From Pseudomonas kermanshahensis (GTDB lineage: Bacteria > Pseudomonadota > Gammaproteobacteria > Pseudomonadales > Pseudomonadaceae): a DNA stretch of 64,000 nt. Positions 54,715-64,000 of the stretch are shown one piece after another. The first letter of the stretch is position 1. Each line of letters opens with the position of its first letter. Below the pieces are notes generated by a model. That model saw only the letters and a list, made by a program, of their open reading frames with translations. It had not been told where the DNA came from and ran no database searches. The stretch covers positions 4,030,001 through 4,094,000 of the forward strand of contig NZ_JABWRY020000001.1 of the NCBI RefSeq assembly GCF_014269205.2, read 5' to 3'. The position numbers and the translations under genes were made by a program.

Positions 54715-57700
54715 ATGCGCCCACTACTGGTAACAACACTTTTGTCCTGTTTGGCCACTAGCGCCTGCGCACCTCAGGATTACGACCCGACTAACTTCGC
54801 GGATGCGCCGAGGAATGATCTGCAGGGCACTCTGGGGGGGCAGGTAGATTTTGCCCAAACGCATGTGGTAGCGGCGACTCGCAGAATCTTCGACCCTTTT
54901 CTGGTGCCGCACAAAGCGGCCTTGGTCCTGTTCAGGCCCAACAAGCCCGTCACTGACGTTGAGATGATCATAACGCGGCAGGGCCGCACCACCACCGTAC
55001 GCATGGATCGCCCGGAAGCGCTTCCAGGCACTGCGGTATATGACCAGACGGACACCTTCTCTGGAAAGACCATTGAAGGCAGCTACCCGAAGTTCAGGGA
55101 AAACACGTTCACCTATCAGATACCCTGGAACCTGTTCACCGCTGATGCACGCATCAGTTTTCAGCAAGCTGGCAACCCGAACAATAAAGGCTCACTACCC
55201 ACCTACAAATTCGTGTTCATGACCCCTGAAAGCGAGGGGCTGACGCTGATGAACATCAAGGGCTGCATCTTCAAGGATAAGTCGACGTGCAGGGATACCC
55301 TCGAACAGTTCGACGGTGAGTACAACCCCACTGCCGCGCGTATTGCAGCACGGGAAATGCTCTCCGAACTGCCCACTCAACGCCTTCACCTAGGGACCGG
55401 CAAAGCCTACTGGCCACGCATCATTGCCATGGGCCCCGACCAAAAGCCGCATGTTTACGACAAAACGAATGGCATGGAGTGGGCTGCGTTCGGCGACAAG
55501 ACGTTACCGGCCAAAGTGGGCATGGGCCACTACTGGCGCGCGGCTTCGAACCTGGGCGACAAGAAAGCGGGATACCCTGTGGCCATTACGGGGCAATTGC
55601 TTGACACGCCAAACGGCATGCCTCCATTGCCGCCAGGCGTAGCCGCCAGCTGTGGAGGTAACAGCTGTAATTACCCTTACTTCCCCGATGGCTTCTGGCA
55701 TGAAACAGGCCACGCCTTTGGCCTCCCCCACGATACACCCCCACGCTACGAAGACTGGTCGTATAGGGCGTATGACAATGTCTTTCTGCCACACACACAT
55801 CCTGACCCACACCGCTACAGTCTCCCGGTAGACTATTTGGGCTTGCACTACTTCGGCCAGGTTGTTGGATCACTCTCCGCCCCTCCTTGGGCTTCCGGTC
55901 CCGCTTCGGCGCCCTTGTTTGACGAGTTCGAAAAACTGGGCCTGAAATCGACAGAAGGCGCCAGTTGGAAGCGCTATATTTCTCCCTATAACCACCAGCA
56001 GACGCTGCGTGTACAACAGCGCTTCGGACGGCTGCCGGACGGCGCAAAGTACGCTGATGTGTTTGACGACCACCGCCCGCCGGCCATTGGCGTCACTGCG
56101 GTTGCCGCCAAGGAAGACAAAGGCCTTGCGGTGACTGCCCCCTCTCACGGCCTCCCTGACTCAGGCATTCAGCAACCTGCCGCCCTACCGTCGTTGCTTT
56201 CGCCCGAATCAAATCAAGTCCCTATTGAAACTGCAGTGCCGGTACATACCTTGGTGGCGACCTTTTCAGACCCGTCCCACAACCGGGACGGCATCAACCA
56301 AATCTATCCGGCCATTTTGAGCAACTATGGGAATGTCTTCAGGCCTGCACAGTTATCTGCCAGTTCTGCGACCCGCCCACAGCGCAGCGCGAGCTATTCC
56401 GTATTGATGACGACAACCTCGCAATGCCTCGCCTCGGAGAACGACCTGCTGGTATTGAAAGCTTGCGATGACGAATCGGCTCAATTAACCATAGACACCG
56501 TACCCCCTAATAACGCAGCGGAAGCGCCACTCGCGCCGATTGTCATCGTGCGTAACAGGGAGGGAAAATGCCTGGAATTCAATTTTCACTTTCGCAGTTG
56601 CGTCAACGCCGAACGACAAGTTCGCTGGCGCGGCCGCATAGACCTCACGAATCATTCTCGCCTGCTGAAGCTGCAAGAAAGCAACACAGGCAAATTCATT
56701 ACCCCCACTGGCCCCCGCGACCTGGACTTGCTCCCCAATAGCAGCGATAACGAATTGCAACATTTCATGCCAGGCGACGATCACAACCCGCACAGTTATC
56801 GGGTCGATATTCATTACGCCAGCGGCGCCATCGAAACACACCCACTCTACGCCGGCCCCATCGCGAAAGACACGTTGAAAACGGCCGTTTTCAATGTCAA
56901 CTCCCAGCGTAAACCTGTCAAAGCGGTGCTCAAGGTGGATAACGCCGTCGTTTATGAGCGACAGCTGGAAGATAACCGCCTTCCCCTGGTCATTAGCATG
57001 GGGGCTGAGCACGGCGAGCAGATAAATCAGGTCTGGGAGCCGCTATATCTGTATTCAAAAGAACGAAACGCCTGCCTAACAGCCACTGATCAAGGTTTGA
57101 AACTTGCGACCTGCAATGCGGACGCAATTTGGCGCCTCCCACCCAAGAATGTGTTCCCCCATCAGTTCGACGCATACGAGCCAGTCGACCTCTCGGGCCG
57201 TTGCATCAACGCCCGTTTAGCAACTGGCGAATGCCATTTCCCGCGCAAAGATACCGTTTGGTGGACACGCCAAGACCTGACCCAGACCCCGTCTGACATC
57301 TATCTACAGGAACTGACTACCGGAAAGTTCATCACCGCCAGCCAAAGTAACAGCACCCCAGTGCTTGCCCCGCTGACCTACAGCCCAGGCCAACGTTTCC
57401 AGAAACAAGCGCTAGTGAAGCTCACAGTGGTGCATAAAAATCGCTGCATGATAACTTCGGGCGAAACAGTAGCAATGTCGACCTGCGAGCCCAATCCCCT
57501 GAAAAGTTGGTACTGGATCAGCACGACCAACATACCAGGTGAAGGTAACGAGATCGCACTTATGAACGGCGCAGGTCAATGCCTGAACGACGAGTTGAAG
57601 CTTCAGGGGTGCGCGCAACCGCGTGCGGACAGACTCACCTGGTTAATGCTACGCGCGCAGCTCTACACGATTCGACTTCAGAACAAGAAGACTGGTCAAT

Positions 57701-57789
57701 TCCTGGATGTAGGGCAGGATGGTACGGTTTCGCTTAAACCCTTGGGGGGTGACTCTCAGTTCTTTAGCTACGGACCTGACCAGCCGTGA
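54715..57789 (+). CDS. M66 (StcE/TagA-like) lipoprotein zinc metallopeptidase with three C-terminal Cys-rich modules
   Basis: A 1024-residue exported protein on the strand opposite its neighbours. Lipobox LATSAC puts the acylated Cys at 18. The zinc site HETGHAFGLPH (His329, Glu330, His333, His339) is the M66 pattern HExGHxxGxxH; Vibrio TagA and E. coli StcE of this family cleave mucin-type glycoproteins. Three copies of a module follow: a CL..L.L..C segment (Cys571, 787, 911), a G[KRQ]C segment (Cys619, 830, 956), and LQ...TG[KQ]F (653, 864, 988). They may form beta-trefoil-like carbohydrate-binding units (inference). ATG 54715 has AAGGGA upstream. Base content is lower in G+C than its neighbours (31 of 60 in 56461-56520). 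Confidence 0.88.
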   Translation: MRPLLVTTLLSCLATSACAPQDYDPTNFADAPRNDLQGTLGGQVDFAQTHVVAATRRIFDPFLVPHKAALVLFRPNKPVTDVEMIITRQGRTTTVRMDRPEALPGTAVYDQTDTFSGKTIEGSYPKFRENTFTYQIPWNLFTADARISFQQAGNPNNKGSLPTYKFVFMTPESEGLTLMNIKGCIFKDKSTCRDTLEQFDGEYNPTAARIAAREMLSELPTQRLHLGTGKAYWPRIIAMGPDQKPHVYDKTNGMEWAAFGDKTLPAKVGMGHYWRAASNLGDKKAGYPVAITGQLLDTPNGMPPLPPGVAASCGGNSCNYPYFPDGFWHETGHAFGLPHDTPPRYEDWSYRAYDNVFLPHTHPDPHRYSLPVDYLGLHYFGQVVGSLSAPPWASGPASAPLFDEFEKLGLKSTEGASWKRYISPYNHQQTLRVQQRFGRLPDGAKYADVFDDHRPPAIGVTAVAAKEDKGLAVTAPSHGLPDSGIQQPAALPSLLSPESNQVPIETAVPVHTLVATFSDPSHNRDGINQIYPAILSNYGNVFRPAQLSASSATRPQRSASYSVLMTTTSQCLASENDLLVLKACDDESAQLTIDTVPPNNAAEAPLAPIVIVRNREGKCLEFNFHFRSCVNAERQVRWRGRIDLTNHSRLLKLQESNTGKFITPTGPRDLDLLPNSSDNELQHFMPGDDHNPHSYRVDIHYASGAIETHPLYAGPIAKDTLKTAVFNVNSQRKPVKAVLKVDNAVVYERQLEDNRLPLVISMGAEHGEQINQVWEPLYLYSKERNACLTATDQGLKLATCNADAIWRLPPKNVFPHQFDAYEPVDLSGRCINARLATGECHFPRKDTVWWTRQDLTQTPSDIYLQELTTGKFITASQSNSTPVLAPLTYSPGQRFQKQALVKLTVVHKNRCMITSGETVAMSTCEPNPLKSWYWISTTNIPGEGNEIALMNGAGQCLNDELKLQGCAQPRADRLTWLMLRAQLYTIRLQNKKTGQFLDVGQDGTVSLKPLGGDSQFFSYGPDQP

Positions 57790-57852
57790 TTGCAGCTGAC
57801 AAACCGCTCGATAGCGCATGAGCTGCCCATCGCCAACGCTGTGCAAAAAAAA

Positions 57853-57880
57853 GCCCTGCAAGGCCAACGCCTTGCAGGGC
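57853..57880 (-). terminator. Rho-independent terminator of asd
   Basis: GCCCTGCAAGGC (57853-57864) pairs perfectly with GCCTTGCAGGGC (57869-57880); on the minus strand it is followed by an unbroken TTTTTTTT. It ends the leu-asd transcription unit 20 bp after the asd stop and may serve the convergent M66 gene too. Confidence 0.95.
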
Positions 57881-57900
57881 TTCGAACGCTCAAACCCGGC

Positions 57901-59013
57901 TCAACGTTCCAGCAGAATCCGCAGCATGCGGCGCAGCGGCTCGGCAGCGCCCCACAGCAGCTGGTCGCCAACGGTGAACGCGCCCAGGTACTGGGAACCC
58001 ATGTTCAGCTTGCGCAGGCGACCTACCGGAATGTTCAGGGTACCGGTGACATTGGTCGGGCTCAGTTCCTGCATGCTGATCTCGCGCTGGTTCGGCACCA
58101 GCTTCACCCACGGGTTGTGCTGGCTGATCATGCCTTCGATATCGGCCAGCGGCACGTCCTTGTTCAGCTTGATGGTCAGCGCCTGGCTGTGGCAGCGCAT
58201 GGCGCCGATGCGCACGCAAATGCCATCGACCGGGATCGGGCTCTTGAAGCGGCCGAGGATCTTGTTGGTTTCGGCCTGGGCCTTCCACTCTTCGCGGCTC
58301 TGGCCGTTCGGCAGTTCCTTGTCGATCCACGGGATCAGGCTGCCAGCCAGCGGCACGCCGAAGTTCTCGGTCGGGTAGGCTTCGCTGCGCATGGCCTCGG
58401 CGACCTTGCGGTCGATGTCGAGAATGGCGCTGGCCGGGTTGGCCAGGTCATCGGCCACAGCCGCGTGAGTAGCGCCCATCTGCTTGATCAGCTCACGCAT
58501 GTTCTGCGCGCCGGCACCGGAGGCCGCCTGATAGGTCATGGCGCTCATCCACTCGACCAGGCCAGCTTCGAACAGGCCACCCAGGCCCATCAGCATCAGG
58601 CTGACGGTGCAGTTGCCGCCGATGTAGTTCTTGGTACCGGCGTCGAGCTGCTGGTCAATCACCTTGCGGTTGACTGGGTCGAGCACGATCACTGCATCGT
58701 CCTGCATGCGCAGCGACGAGGCGGCATCGATCCAGTAACCCTGCCAGCCCGACTCACGCAGCTTGGGGAAGACCTCGTTGGTGTAGTCGCCGCCCTGACA
58801 GGTCAGGATCACGTCGAGGGTCTTGAGTTCTTCAATCGAATAAGCGTCCTTGAGCGGAGCAATATCCTTGCCCACGTTCGGGCCTTGGCCACCGACATTG
58901 GAGGTGGTGAAGAACACCGGCTCGATAAGGTCGAAATCCTGCTCCTCCAGCATCCGCTGCATGAGCACGGAACCGACCATACCGCGCCAACCGATCAGAC
59001 CTACACGTTTCAT
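57901..59013 (-). CDS. asd: Aspartate-semialdehyde dehydrogenase
   Basis: A 370-residue NADPH enzyme making aspartate semialdehyde for lysine, threonine and methionine. The nucleotide-binding [14 protein letters not shown] is at 8-21 and the catalytic Cys135 is in [10 protein letters not shown]; the [10 protein letters not shown] loop follows. It is a normal, intact copy, in contrast to the paralogue at 53501. It follows leuB by 63 bp. Confidence 0.97.
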   Translation of the reverse strand: MKRVGLIGWRGMVGSVLMQRMLEEQDFDLIEPVFFTTSNVGGQGPNVGKDIAPLKDAYSIEELKTLDVILTCQGGDYTNEVFPKLRESGWQGYWIDAASSLRMQDDAVIVLDPVNRKVIDQQLDAGTKNYIGGNCTVSLMLMGLGGLFEAGLVEWMSAMTYQAASGAGAQNMRELIKQMGATHAAVADDLANPASAILDIDRKVAEAMRSEAYPTENFGVPLAGSLIPWIDKELPNGQSREEWKAQAETNKILGRFKSPIPVDGICVRIGAMRCHSQALTIKLNKDVPLADIEGMISQHNPWVKLVPNQREISMQELSPTNVTGTLNIPVGRLRKLNMGSQYLGAFTVGDQLLWGAAEPLRRMLRILLER

Positions 59014-59041
59014 CGCAACTACACCTTTGCTAAAAGTGGGC

Positions 59042-59065
59042 CGCCACCGACCAAAAACGGTGGCG
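59042..59065. other. Hairpin between leuB and asd
   Basis: CGCCACCG (59042-59049) pairs with CGGTGGCG (59058-59065) around an A-rich loop. No T-run follows on the minus strand, so it may be an mRNA stability or partial-termination element between leuB and asd rather than a full terminator. Confidence 0.5.
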
Positions 59066-59076
59066 GGCCAGAGAGA

Positions 59077-60159
59077 TTACAGATTCCGCAGCGCTGCGAC
59101 TACTGCGTCGCCCATTTCCTGCGTGCCTACTTTGTCGCAGCCGGCCGACCAGATGTCACCGGTGCGCAGCCCTTTGTCCAGCACCAGGCTGACCGCCTGC
59201 TCGATGGCCTCTGCGGCAGCGTGCTGGTTGAAGCTGTAACGCAGCATCATCGACACCGACAGAATGGTCGCCAGCGGGTTGGCGATGCCCTGCCCGGCGA
59301 TGTCCGGCGCCGAGCCATGGCACGGCTCGTACATGCCCTTGTTGTTGGCATCCAGCGACGCCGACGGCAGCATGCCGATGGAACCGGTCAGCATGGAAGC
59401 TTCATCCGACAGGATGTCACCGAACATGTTGTCGGTCACTACCACGTCGAACTGCTTGGGCGCGCGCACCAGCTGCATGGCGGCGTTGTCCACGTACATG
59501 TGGCTCAGCTCGACATCCGGGTAATCCTTGGCTACGTCTTCGACCACTTCGCGCCACAATTGGCTGGAGGCCAGAACGTTGGCCTTGTCCACCGAACACA
59601 GCTTCTTGCCGCGCACGCGGGCCATGTCGAAGCCGACGCGGGCAATACGGCGCACTTCGCTTTCGCTGTAGGGCAGCGTGTCATAAGCCTGGCGCTCGCC
59701 GCCTTCGAGTTCACGCTGGCCACGTGGCGCGCCGAAATAAATGCCACCGGTCAGTTCGCGAACGATGAGGATATCCAGGCCCGAGACGATTTCCGGCTTG
59801 AGCGACGAGGCATCGGCCAGTTGCGGGTAGAGGATGGCCGGGCGCAGGTTGGCGAACAGGCCCAGTTGCGAACGGATTTTCAGCAGGCCGCGCTCAGGGC
59901 GGATGTCACGCTCGATCTTGTCCCATTTCGGGCCGCCCACAGCGCCCAGCAACACGGCATCGGCTTGGCGCGCACGTTCCAGGGTCTCATCAGCCAGCGG
60001 TACGCCGTGCTTGTCGATGGCCGCGCCACCAATCACGTCGTGGGCCAGGCTGAAGCCGAGCTGGAACTTGTCGTTGGCCAGCTCCAGCACCTTCACCGCC
60101 TCGGCCATGATTTCCGGGCCAATGCCATCACCTGGGAGAATCAGAATCTGCTTGCTCAT
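59077..60159 (-). CDS. leuB: 3-isopropylmalate dehydrogenase
   Basis: A 360-residue NAD enzyme of leucine synthesis. ATG 60159 gives [18 protein letters not shown], the family start; a longer frame to 60201 is not used. Visible are GAVGGPKW, the [10 protein letters not shown] loop, and the ADKANV-like [14 protein letters not shown], plus [14 protein letters not shown] near the C-terminus. It lies downstream of leuC-leuD and a methyltransferase gene. Confidence 0.97.
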   Translation of the reverse strand: MSKQILILPGDGIGPEIMAEAVKVLELANDKFQLGFSLAHDVIGGAAIDKHGVPLADETLERARQADAVLLGAVGGPKWDKIERDIRPERGLLKIRSQLGLFANLRPAILYPQLADASSLKPEIVSGLDILIVRELTGGIYFGAPRGQRELEGGERQAYDTLPYSESEVRRIARVGFDMARVRGKKLCSVDKANVLASSQLWREVVEDVAKDYPDVELSHMYVDNAAMQLVRAPKQFDVVVTDNMFGDILSDEASMLTGSIGMLPSASLDANNKGMYEPCHGSAPDIAGQGIANPLATILSVSMMLRYSFNQHAAAEAIEQAVSLVLDKGLRTGDIWSAGCDKVGTQEMGDAVVAALRNL

Positions 60160-60213
60160 GCTTTCCTCTATCCATTCAAGCGGTGCGGCCAGCTCGGCCA
60201 CACCGAAAAAAAC

Positions 60214-60978
60214 TCAGCGCTCAGCCCACAGTACCAGCACATCGGTGCTGAACGAGCCGTCGGCTTCAATCTGGTAATACTGCCGCACTTCCTCGCCCAT
60301 GGCTTGCTGCAATTGGCGTATGGCCACACGCATCGGTTCGGGGGTACGCATACGCTCGACCCAGGTGCCAAACTCCAGGCGCAGCGGCTGGCGGGTGTGG
60401 CTGCGCACATGCAGGCCGGCTTCGCTAACCTGGCGTTGCCATTCGGCGACGGAATAGTCGCGCACGTGGCTGGTGTCGCGCAGCACCTCAACGGTTTGCA
60501 GGTAGGTGTCGAGCAACGGGCTGCCCGGCGACATGACATCGATGAAGGCCGCCACACCGCCCGGTTTCAGCACGCGGCGCACTTCGCGCAGGGCCAGGCC
60601 CAGGTCGCTCCAGTGGTGTGCCGAGTAGCGGCTGAAAACGAAGTCGAATGAGGCGTCGGCGAACGGCAGGCGTTCGGCGGCGCCGCGTTGCGTGATGATA
60701 TTGCCCAGGCCACGGTCGGCGGCGGCACTGGCCACCACGTCGAGCATGGACTGCGACAGGTCGTAAGCGACCACTTCGGTGACAAGGGGCGCAACGTGGA
60801 AACTGACATGACCGGCACCGCAGCCCAGGTCCAGCACGCGAGCCTCGGCCTGGCCGGCCAGCGCGGCTTGCAGCAGGGCGAACTCGGTGCCCTGGGCGTG
60901 CACGGCGCTGCTGAGGTAGGCGTTGGCCTGCTCGCCGAACTGGCGTTGGACCACGTCGGTGTGGGTGGTGCTGGTCAT
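60214..60978 (-). CDS. SAM-dependent methyltransferase (class I, UbiE/BioC-like)
   Basis: A 254-residue methyltransferase with motif I VLDLGCGAGHVSF (about 48-60), motif II/III GAAERLPFADASFDFVFSRY and motif VLKPGG. ATG 60978 follows a weak ribosome-binding site. It stands between leuD and leuB on the same strand, an arrangement shared by pseudomonads. It could methylate a carboxyl or small-molecule target; its link to leucine synthesis is positional only. Confidence 0.88.
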   Translation of the reverse strand: MTSTTHTDVVQRQFGEQANAYLSSAVHAQGTEFALLQAALAGQAEARVLDLGCGAGHVSFHVAPLVTEVVAYDLSQSMLDVVASAAADRGLGNIITQRGAAERLPFADASFDFVFSRYSAHHWSDLGLALREVRRVLKPGGVAAFIDVMSPGSPLLDTYLQTVEVLRDTSHVRDYSVAEWQRQVSEAGLHVRSHTRQPLRLEFGTWVERMRTPEPMRVAIRQLQQAMGEEVRQYYQIEADGSFSTDVLVLWAER

Positions 60979-61012
60979 GTATAAATCCTTTTGGTTTCTT
61001 GTTGCCTTTACC

Positions 61013-61107
61013 GGCCTTTTCGCGGGTGAACCCGCTCCCACAGGTACTGCACAAGACTTGAGGCAGAGGAGTTTCTGTGGGAGCGGGCTTGCCCCGCGAA
61101 GGGGCCA
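61013..61107. repeat. REP pair (BIME-like)
   Basis: GGCCTTTTCGCGGGTGAACCCGCTCCCACAGG is followed by the inverse CTGTGGGAGCGGGCTTGCCCCGCGAAGGGGCC. It lies in the 148-bp gap between leuD and the methyltransferase gene. Confidence 0.88.
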
Positions 61108-61126
61108 GCCCTGTCACCTACGCCTA

Positions 61127-61771
61127 TCAGGCATCCCGAAACAGCCAAGGCTGGCTGGCGCGGTGCTTGGCTTCGAAGGCCTTGATAGAATCGCCGTCCT
61201 GCAAGGTCAGGCCGATGTCATCGAGGCCGTTGAGCAAGCAGTGCTTGCGGAACGCGTCGATCTCGAAGTGCAGCACCTTGCCATCAGGACGGGTCACGGC
61301 CTGGGCTTGCAGGTCGATGGTCAGCTGATAGCCAGGGTTGGCTTCGACCTGCTTGAACAGCTCATCGACTTCCTCATCGCTCAGGATGATCGGCAGCAAG
61401 CCGTTCTTGAAGCTGTTGTTGAAGAAGATGTCGGCAAAGCTCGGTGCGATGACGCTGCGGAAGCCGTACTCGTCCAACGCCCATGGCGCGTGTTCGCGGC
61501 TCGAACCGCAACCGAAGTTTTCGCGCGCCAGCAACACGCTGGCGCCCTGGTAGCGCGCGTGGTTGAGCACGAACTCTTCGTTCAACGGGCGCTTGCTGTT
61601 GTCCTGGTAGGGCTGGCCCACGTCCAGGTAGCGCCACTCGTCGAACAGGTTGGGGCCGAAGCCGGTGCGCTTGATCGACTTGAGAAACTGCTTGGGGATG
61701 ATCTGGTCGGTGTCGACGTTGGCACGGTCCAACGGCGCGACGAGGCCAGTGTGCTGGGTAAAGGCTTTCAT
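61127..61771 (-). CDS. leuD: 3-isopropylmalate dehydratase small subunit
   Basis: A 214-residue small subunit of isopropylmalate isomerase. Motifs: [14 protein letters not shown] (about 21-34), [17 protein letters not shown] (about 83-99). Translationally coupled to leuC by ATGA. Confidence 0.97.
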   Translation of the reverse strand: MKAFTQHTGLVAPLDRANVDTDQIIPKQFLKSIKRTGFGPNLFDEWRYLDVGQPYQDNSKRPLNEEFVLNHARYQGASVLLARENFGCGSSREHAPWALDEYGFRSVIAPSFADIFFNNSFKNGLLPIILSDEEVDELFKQVEANPGYQLTIDLQAQAVTRPDGKVLHFEIDAFRKHCLLNGLDDIGLTLQDGDSIKAFEAKHRASQPWLFRDA

Positions 61772-63201
61772 GCTGCGCTCCCTTGGATCAACTCGCGGAC
61801 ATCGATGAAGTGGCCGGTCACCGCAGCGGCGGCGGCCATGGCCGGGCTGACCAGGTGAGTACGACCACCGGCACCCTGACGGCCTTCAAAGTTGCGGTTG
61901 GACGTCGAGGCACAGTGCTCGCCGCTTTCCAGGCGGTCCGGGTTCATCGCCAGGCACATCGAGCAACCCGGCTCGCGCCACTCGAAGCCCGCTTCAAGGA
62001 AGATCTTGTCCAAGCCTTCACGCTCGGCTTGCGCCTTCACCAGGCCCGAGCCCGGGACGACAATGGCCTGCTTGACGGTAGCGGCCACTTTGCGGCCCTT
62101 GGCGATTTCGGCCGCGGCGCGCAAGTCTTCGATCCGCGAGTTGGTGCACGAGCCGATGAACACGCGGTCCAGCTGAATATCGGTGATCGCCTGGTTGGCG
62201 GTCAGGCCCATGTACTTCAGGGCACGCTCGATCGAGCCCCGCTTGACCAGGTCAGCTTCGGCAGCTGGGTCCGGTACGCGCTGATCAACGGCCAACACCA
62301 TCTCGGGCGATGTGCCCCAGCTGACCTGTGGCTTGATTTGCGCGGCATCCAGTTCGACCACGGTGTCGAACACGGCGTCTTCATCGGAGACGAGGTCTTT
62401 CCACGACTCGACGGCTTGCTTCCATTGCTCGCCCTTCGGTGCATAGGGGCGGCCTTCGACATAGGCGACGGTGGTGGCATCGGTCGCCACCAGGCCCACG
62501 CGGGCACCGGCTTCGATCGACATGTTGCAGATGGTCATGCGGCCTTCCATGGACAAGCCACGGATAGCGCTGCCGGCGAACTCCATGGCGTGGCCGTTGC
62601 CACCCGCGGTGCCGATCTTGCCGATGACGGCGAGGACGATGTCCTTGGCAGTGACGCCTGCAGGCAATTCGCCTTCGACGCGCACCAGCATGTTCTTCAT
62701 CTTCTTGGCGACCAGGCACTGGGTGGCGAGCACATGCTCGACCTCGGAGGTGCCGATGCCGTGGGCCAAGGCACCGAAAGCGCCGTGGGTGGACGTGTGC
62801 GAGTCGCCGCAGACCACGGTCATGCCCGGCAAGGTGGCACCTTGCTCTGGGCTAATGACATGGACGATGCCCTGGCGCTCGTCATTCATCTTGAATTCGA
62901 CGATGCCGTACTCGTCACAGTTCTCATCGAGGGTCTGCACCTGGAGGCGCGACACCTGGTCGACGATGGCGTCGATACCGCCCTTGCGCTCTGGCGTGGT
63001 CGGCACGTTGTGATCAGGGGTGGCGATGTTGGTATCGATACGCCATGGCTTGCGGTTCGCCAGGCGCAGGCCTTCGAAGGCCTGGGGCGACGTCACTTCG
63101 TGGATGATGTGGCGGTCGATATAGATCAAGGACGAGCCGTCATCACGGCGCTTGACCTCATGGGCTTCCCAGAGTTTGTCGTAGAGCGTTTTGCCAGCCA
63201 T
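61768..63201 (-). CDS. leuC: 3-isopropylmalate dehydratase large subunit
   Basis: A 477-residue 4Fe-4S aconitase-family subunit. Cluster cysteines are in [13 protein letters not shown] and [13 protein letters not shown], with [15 protein letters not shown] also present. ATG 63201 has GAGGAA 7 nt upstream; the frame to 63216 is less likely. First gene of leuC-leuD-methyltransferase-leuB-asd, divergent from a LysR-family gene. Confidence 0.97.
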   Translation of the reverse strand: MAGKTLYDKLWEAHEVKRRDDGSSLIYIDRHIIHEVTSPQAFEGLRLANRKPWRIDTNIATPDHNVPTTPERKGGIDAIVDQVSRLQVQTLDENCDEYGIVEFKMNDERQGIVHVISPEQGATLPGMTVVCGDSHTSTHGAFGALAHGIGTSEVEHVLATQCLVAKKMKNMLVRVEGELPAGVTAKDIVLAVIGKIGTAGGNGHAMEFAGSAIRGLSMEGRMTICNMSIEAGARVGLVATDATTVAYVEGRPYAPKGEQWKQAVESWKDLVSDEDAVFDTVVELDAAQIKPQVSWGTSPEMVLAVDQRVPDPAAEADLVKRGSIERALKYMGLTANQAITDIQLDRVFIGSCTNSRIEDLRAAAEIAKGRKVAATVKQAIVVPGSGLVKAQAEREGLDKIFLEAGFEWREPGCSMCLAMNPDRLESGEHCASTSNRNFEGRQGAGGRTHLVSPAMAAAAAVTGHFIDVRELIQGSAA

Positions 63202-63258
63202 CAGACTGTTCCTCATCAGCGTCTTTCTATGCCAAAGACCCCTTGGCTTGTACGGACG

Positions 63259-63313
63259 ATGCTATGGCGATAGATTGAATAACTCAAATTCATAATTTTT
63301 ATGCTTTGCATAA
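63259..63313 (-). promoter_or_regulatory. leuC promoter region with LysR-type operator
   Basis: Minus strand -35-like TTGAGT (63287-63282) and weak -10 TAGCAT (63264-63259), 17 bp apart. Twelve bases upstream of the -35 is the perfect palindrome TTATGC-TTT-GCATAA (63299-63313), which contains a T-N11-A LysR motif at the usual activator position. The same palindrome lies 18 bp before the LysR start codon, suggesting autoregulation too. Confidence 0.65.
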
Positions 63314-63331
63314 CCACCAGGAATCTGAAAG

Positions 63332-64000
63332 ATGGATCTGGCCAACCTCAGCGCTTTTATCGCCATTGCCGAGACCGGCAGCTTCTCAGGGGCCGGCGAA
63401 CGCCTGCACCTGACCCAGCCCGCCATCAGCAAACGCATCGCCGGGCTTGAGCAGCAACTGGACGTGCGCCTGTTCGACCGCTTGGGGCGTGAAGTGACCC
63501 TGACCGAGGCCGGGCGGGCGCTGTTGCCGCGGGCCTATCAGATTCTCAACGTGCTTGATGATACCCGACGCGCGCTGACCAACTTGACCGGGGAAGTGAG
63601 TGGTCGGTTGACCCTGGCCACCAGCCACCATATCGGCTTGCACCGCTTGCCCCCGCTTTTACGGGCCTTTACTCGGCAATACCCTTCGGTGGCGTTGGAT
63701 ATTCAGTTCATGGACTCAGAAGCTGCCTACGACGAAATACTCCATGGCCGCGCTGAAATTGCCGTTATCACGCTGGCGCCAGAGCCCCACCACCTGATCA
63801 AGGCGATCCCGGTGTGGGACGACGCGCTGGACTTCGTGGCGGCCCCGGAACACCCGCTGGCCAACAACCACGCGGTCAGCCTGGCCGATGTCGCGCGCCA
63901 CCCGGCGGTCTTCCCGGGTGGTAATACCTTTACCCACCACATCGTCCAGCGCCTGTTCGAAAGCCAGGGCCTGACGCCGAACATCGCCATGAGCACCAAC
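63332..64000 (+). CDS. LysR family transcriptional regulator (C-terminus outside window)
   Basis: The first 223 codons are visible. The N-terminal winged helix reads MDLANLSAFIAIAETGSFSG and AGERLHLTQPAISKRIAGLE. The periplasmic-binding-protein-like effector domain starts near residue 90 (GRLTLATSHHIGLHRLPPLL). It is divergent from leuC with a shared palindromic site, so it probably controls leuCD and itself. The gene continues past the window end. Confidence 0.93.
   Translation, partial: MDLANLSAFIAIAETGSFSGAGERLHLTQPAISKRIAGLEQQLDVRLFDRLGREVTLTEAGRALLPRAYQILNVLDDTRRALTNLTGEVSGRLTLATSHHIGLHRLPPLLRAFTRQYPSVALDIQFMDSEAAYDEILHGRAEIAVITLAPEPHHLIKAIPVWDDALDFVAAPEHPLANNHAVSLADVARHPAVFPGGNTFTHHIVQRLFESQGLTPNIAMSTN

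Noticed and set aside
53501..59013. Duplicate asd genes as a recent duplication
   Set aside because: The two proteins differ strongly in sequence, length and active-site residue; they are old paralogues (Asd and Usg types).
57790..60651. Very long open frame on the plus strand (953 codons) across asd and leuB
   Set aside because: It is antisense to asd, leuB and the methyltransferase gene, whose proteins carry intact motifs. High G+C and third-position bias keep the opposite frame open.

Overview
The window reads as a high-GC gammaproteobacterial chromosome, almost certainly a Pseudomonas of the P. putida group. The evidence is the gene order leuC-leuD-methyltransferase-leuB-asd-(insert)-asd-like-fimV-truA-trpF-accD-folC-dedD-cvpA-purF-metZ, the SoxR-controlled MexHI-like pump, the MoxR/Bat operon, and many REP palindromes with the GTGGGAGCGG core. 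Almost everything is core or widely shared Pseudomonas genes, densely packed with many 4-nt ATGA/GTGA overlaps. No integrase, transposase, CRISPR array or prophage was seen.

Layout. 1-3.0 kb: start of an RND pump gene (cut by the window edge) with its adaptor, divergent from soxR across a textbook SoxR promoter with a 19-bp spacer. 3.1-6.4 kb: a catabolic-looking operon (class II aldolase, DHDPS-family lyase, BenE-family transporter) behind a promoter whose spacer is a perfect palindrome. 6.4-7.7 kb: orphan DUF2235/Tle1-like lipase. 7.9-14.7 kb: six-gene MoxR-DUF58-DUF4381-VWA-VWA/TPR-BatD operon. 15.0-20.4 kb: sbcD-sbcC-GST. 20.5-25.8 kb: small secreted protein, lactonase, small hypothetical gene, and an MMPL/RND exporter with a YCF48-like partner. 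26.0-32.5 kb: nadK-phosphoesterase-glpG-yeaC-DUF2797-pepN operon on the minus strand. 32.6-40.6 kb: DUF1853, cytochrome b561, D-cysteine desulfhydrase/ACC deaminase family, fadH with a PsrA-like operator, a nitrilase-fold pseudoenzyme with an AraC regulator, and a DUF2242 lipoprotein. 40.8-41.5 kb: tRNA-Val plus three tRNA-Asp genes. 41.8-53.4 kb: amino-acid, purine, folate and fatty-acid biosynthesis genes and fimV. 53.5-64 kb: the asd/leu region with a divergent LysR gene cut by the window end.

The most unusual gene is a 1024-residue M66 (StcE/TagA-like) lipoprotein metallopeptidase at 54.7-57.8 kb. It sits in the opposite orientation between the asd-like gene and asd, is visibly more A/T-rich than its neighbours, and carries three copies of a Cys-rich module in its C-terminal half. 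Other points for a second look are two pseudoenzyme-like proteins (an asd paralogue with Ser in place of the catalytic Cys, and a nitrilase-fold protein lacking the catalytic Cys and Lys), three promoters with recognisable operators inside the -35/-10 spacer, and a tandemly duplicated tRNA-Asp unit.
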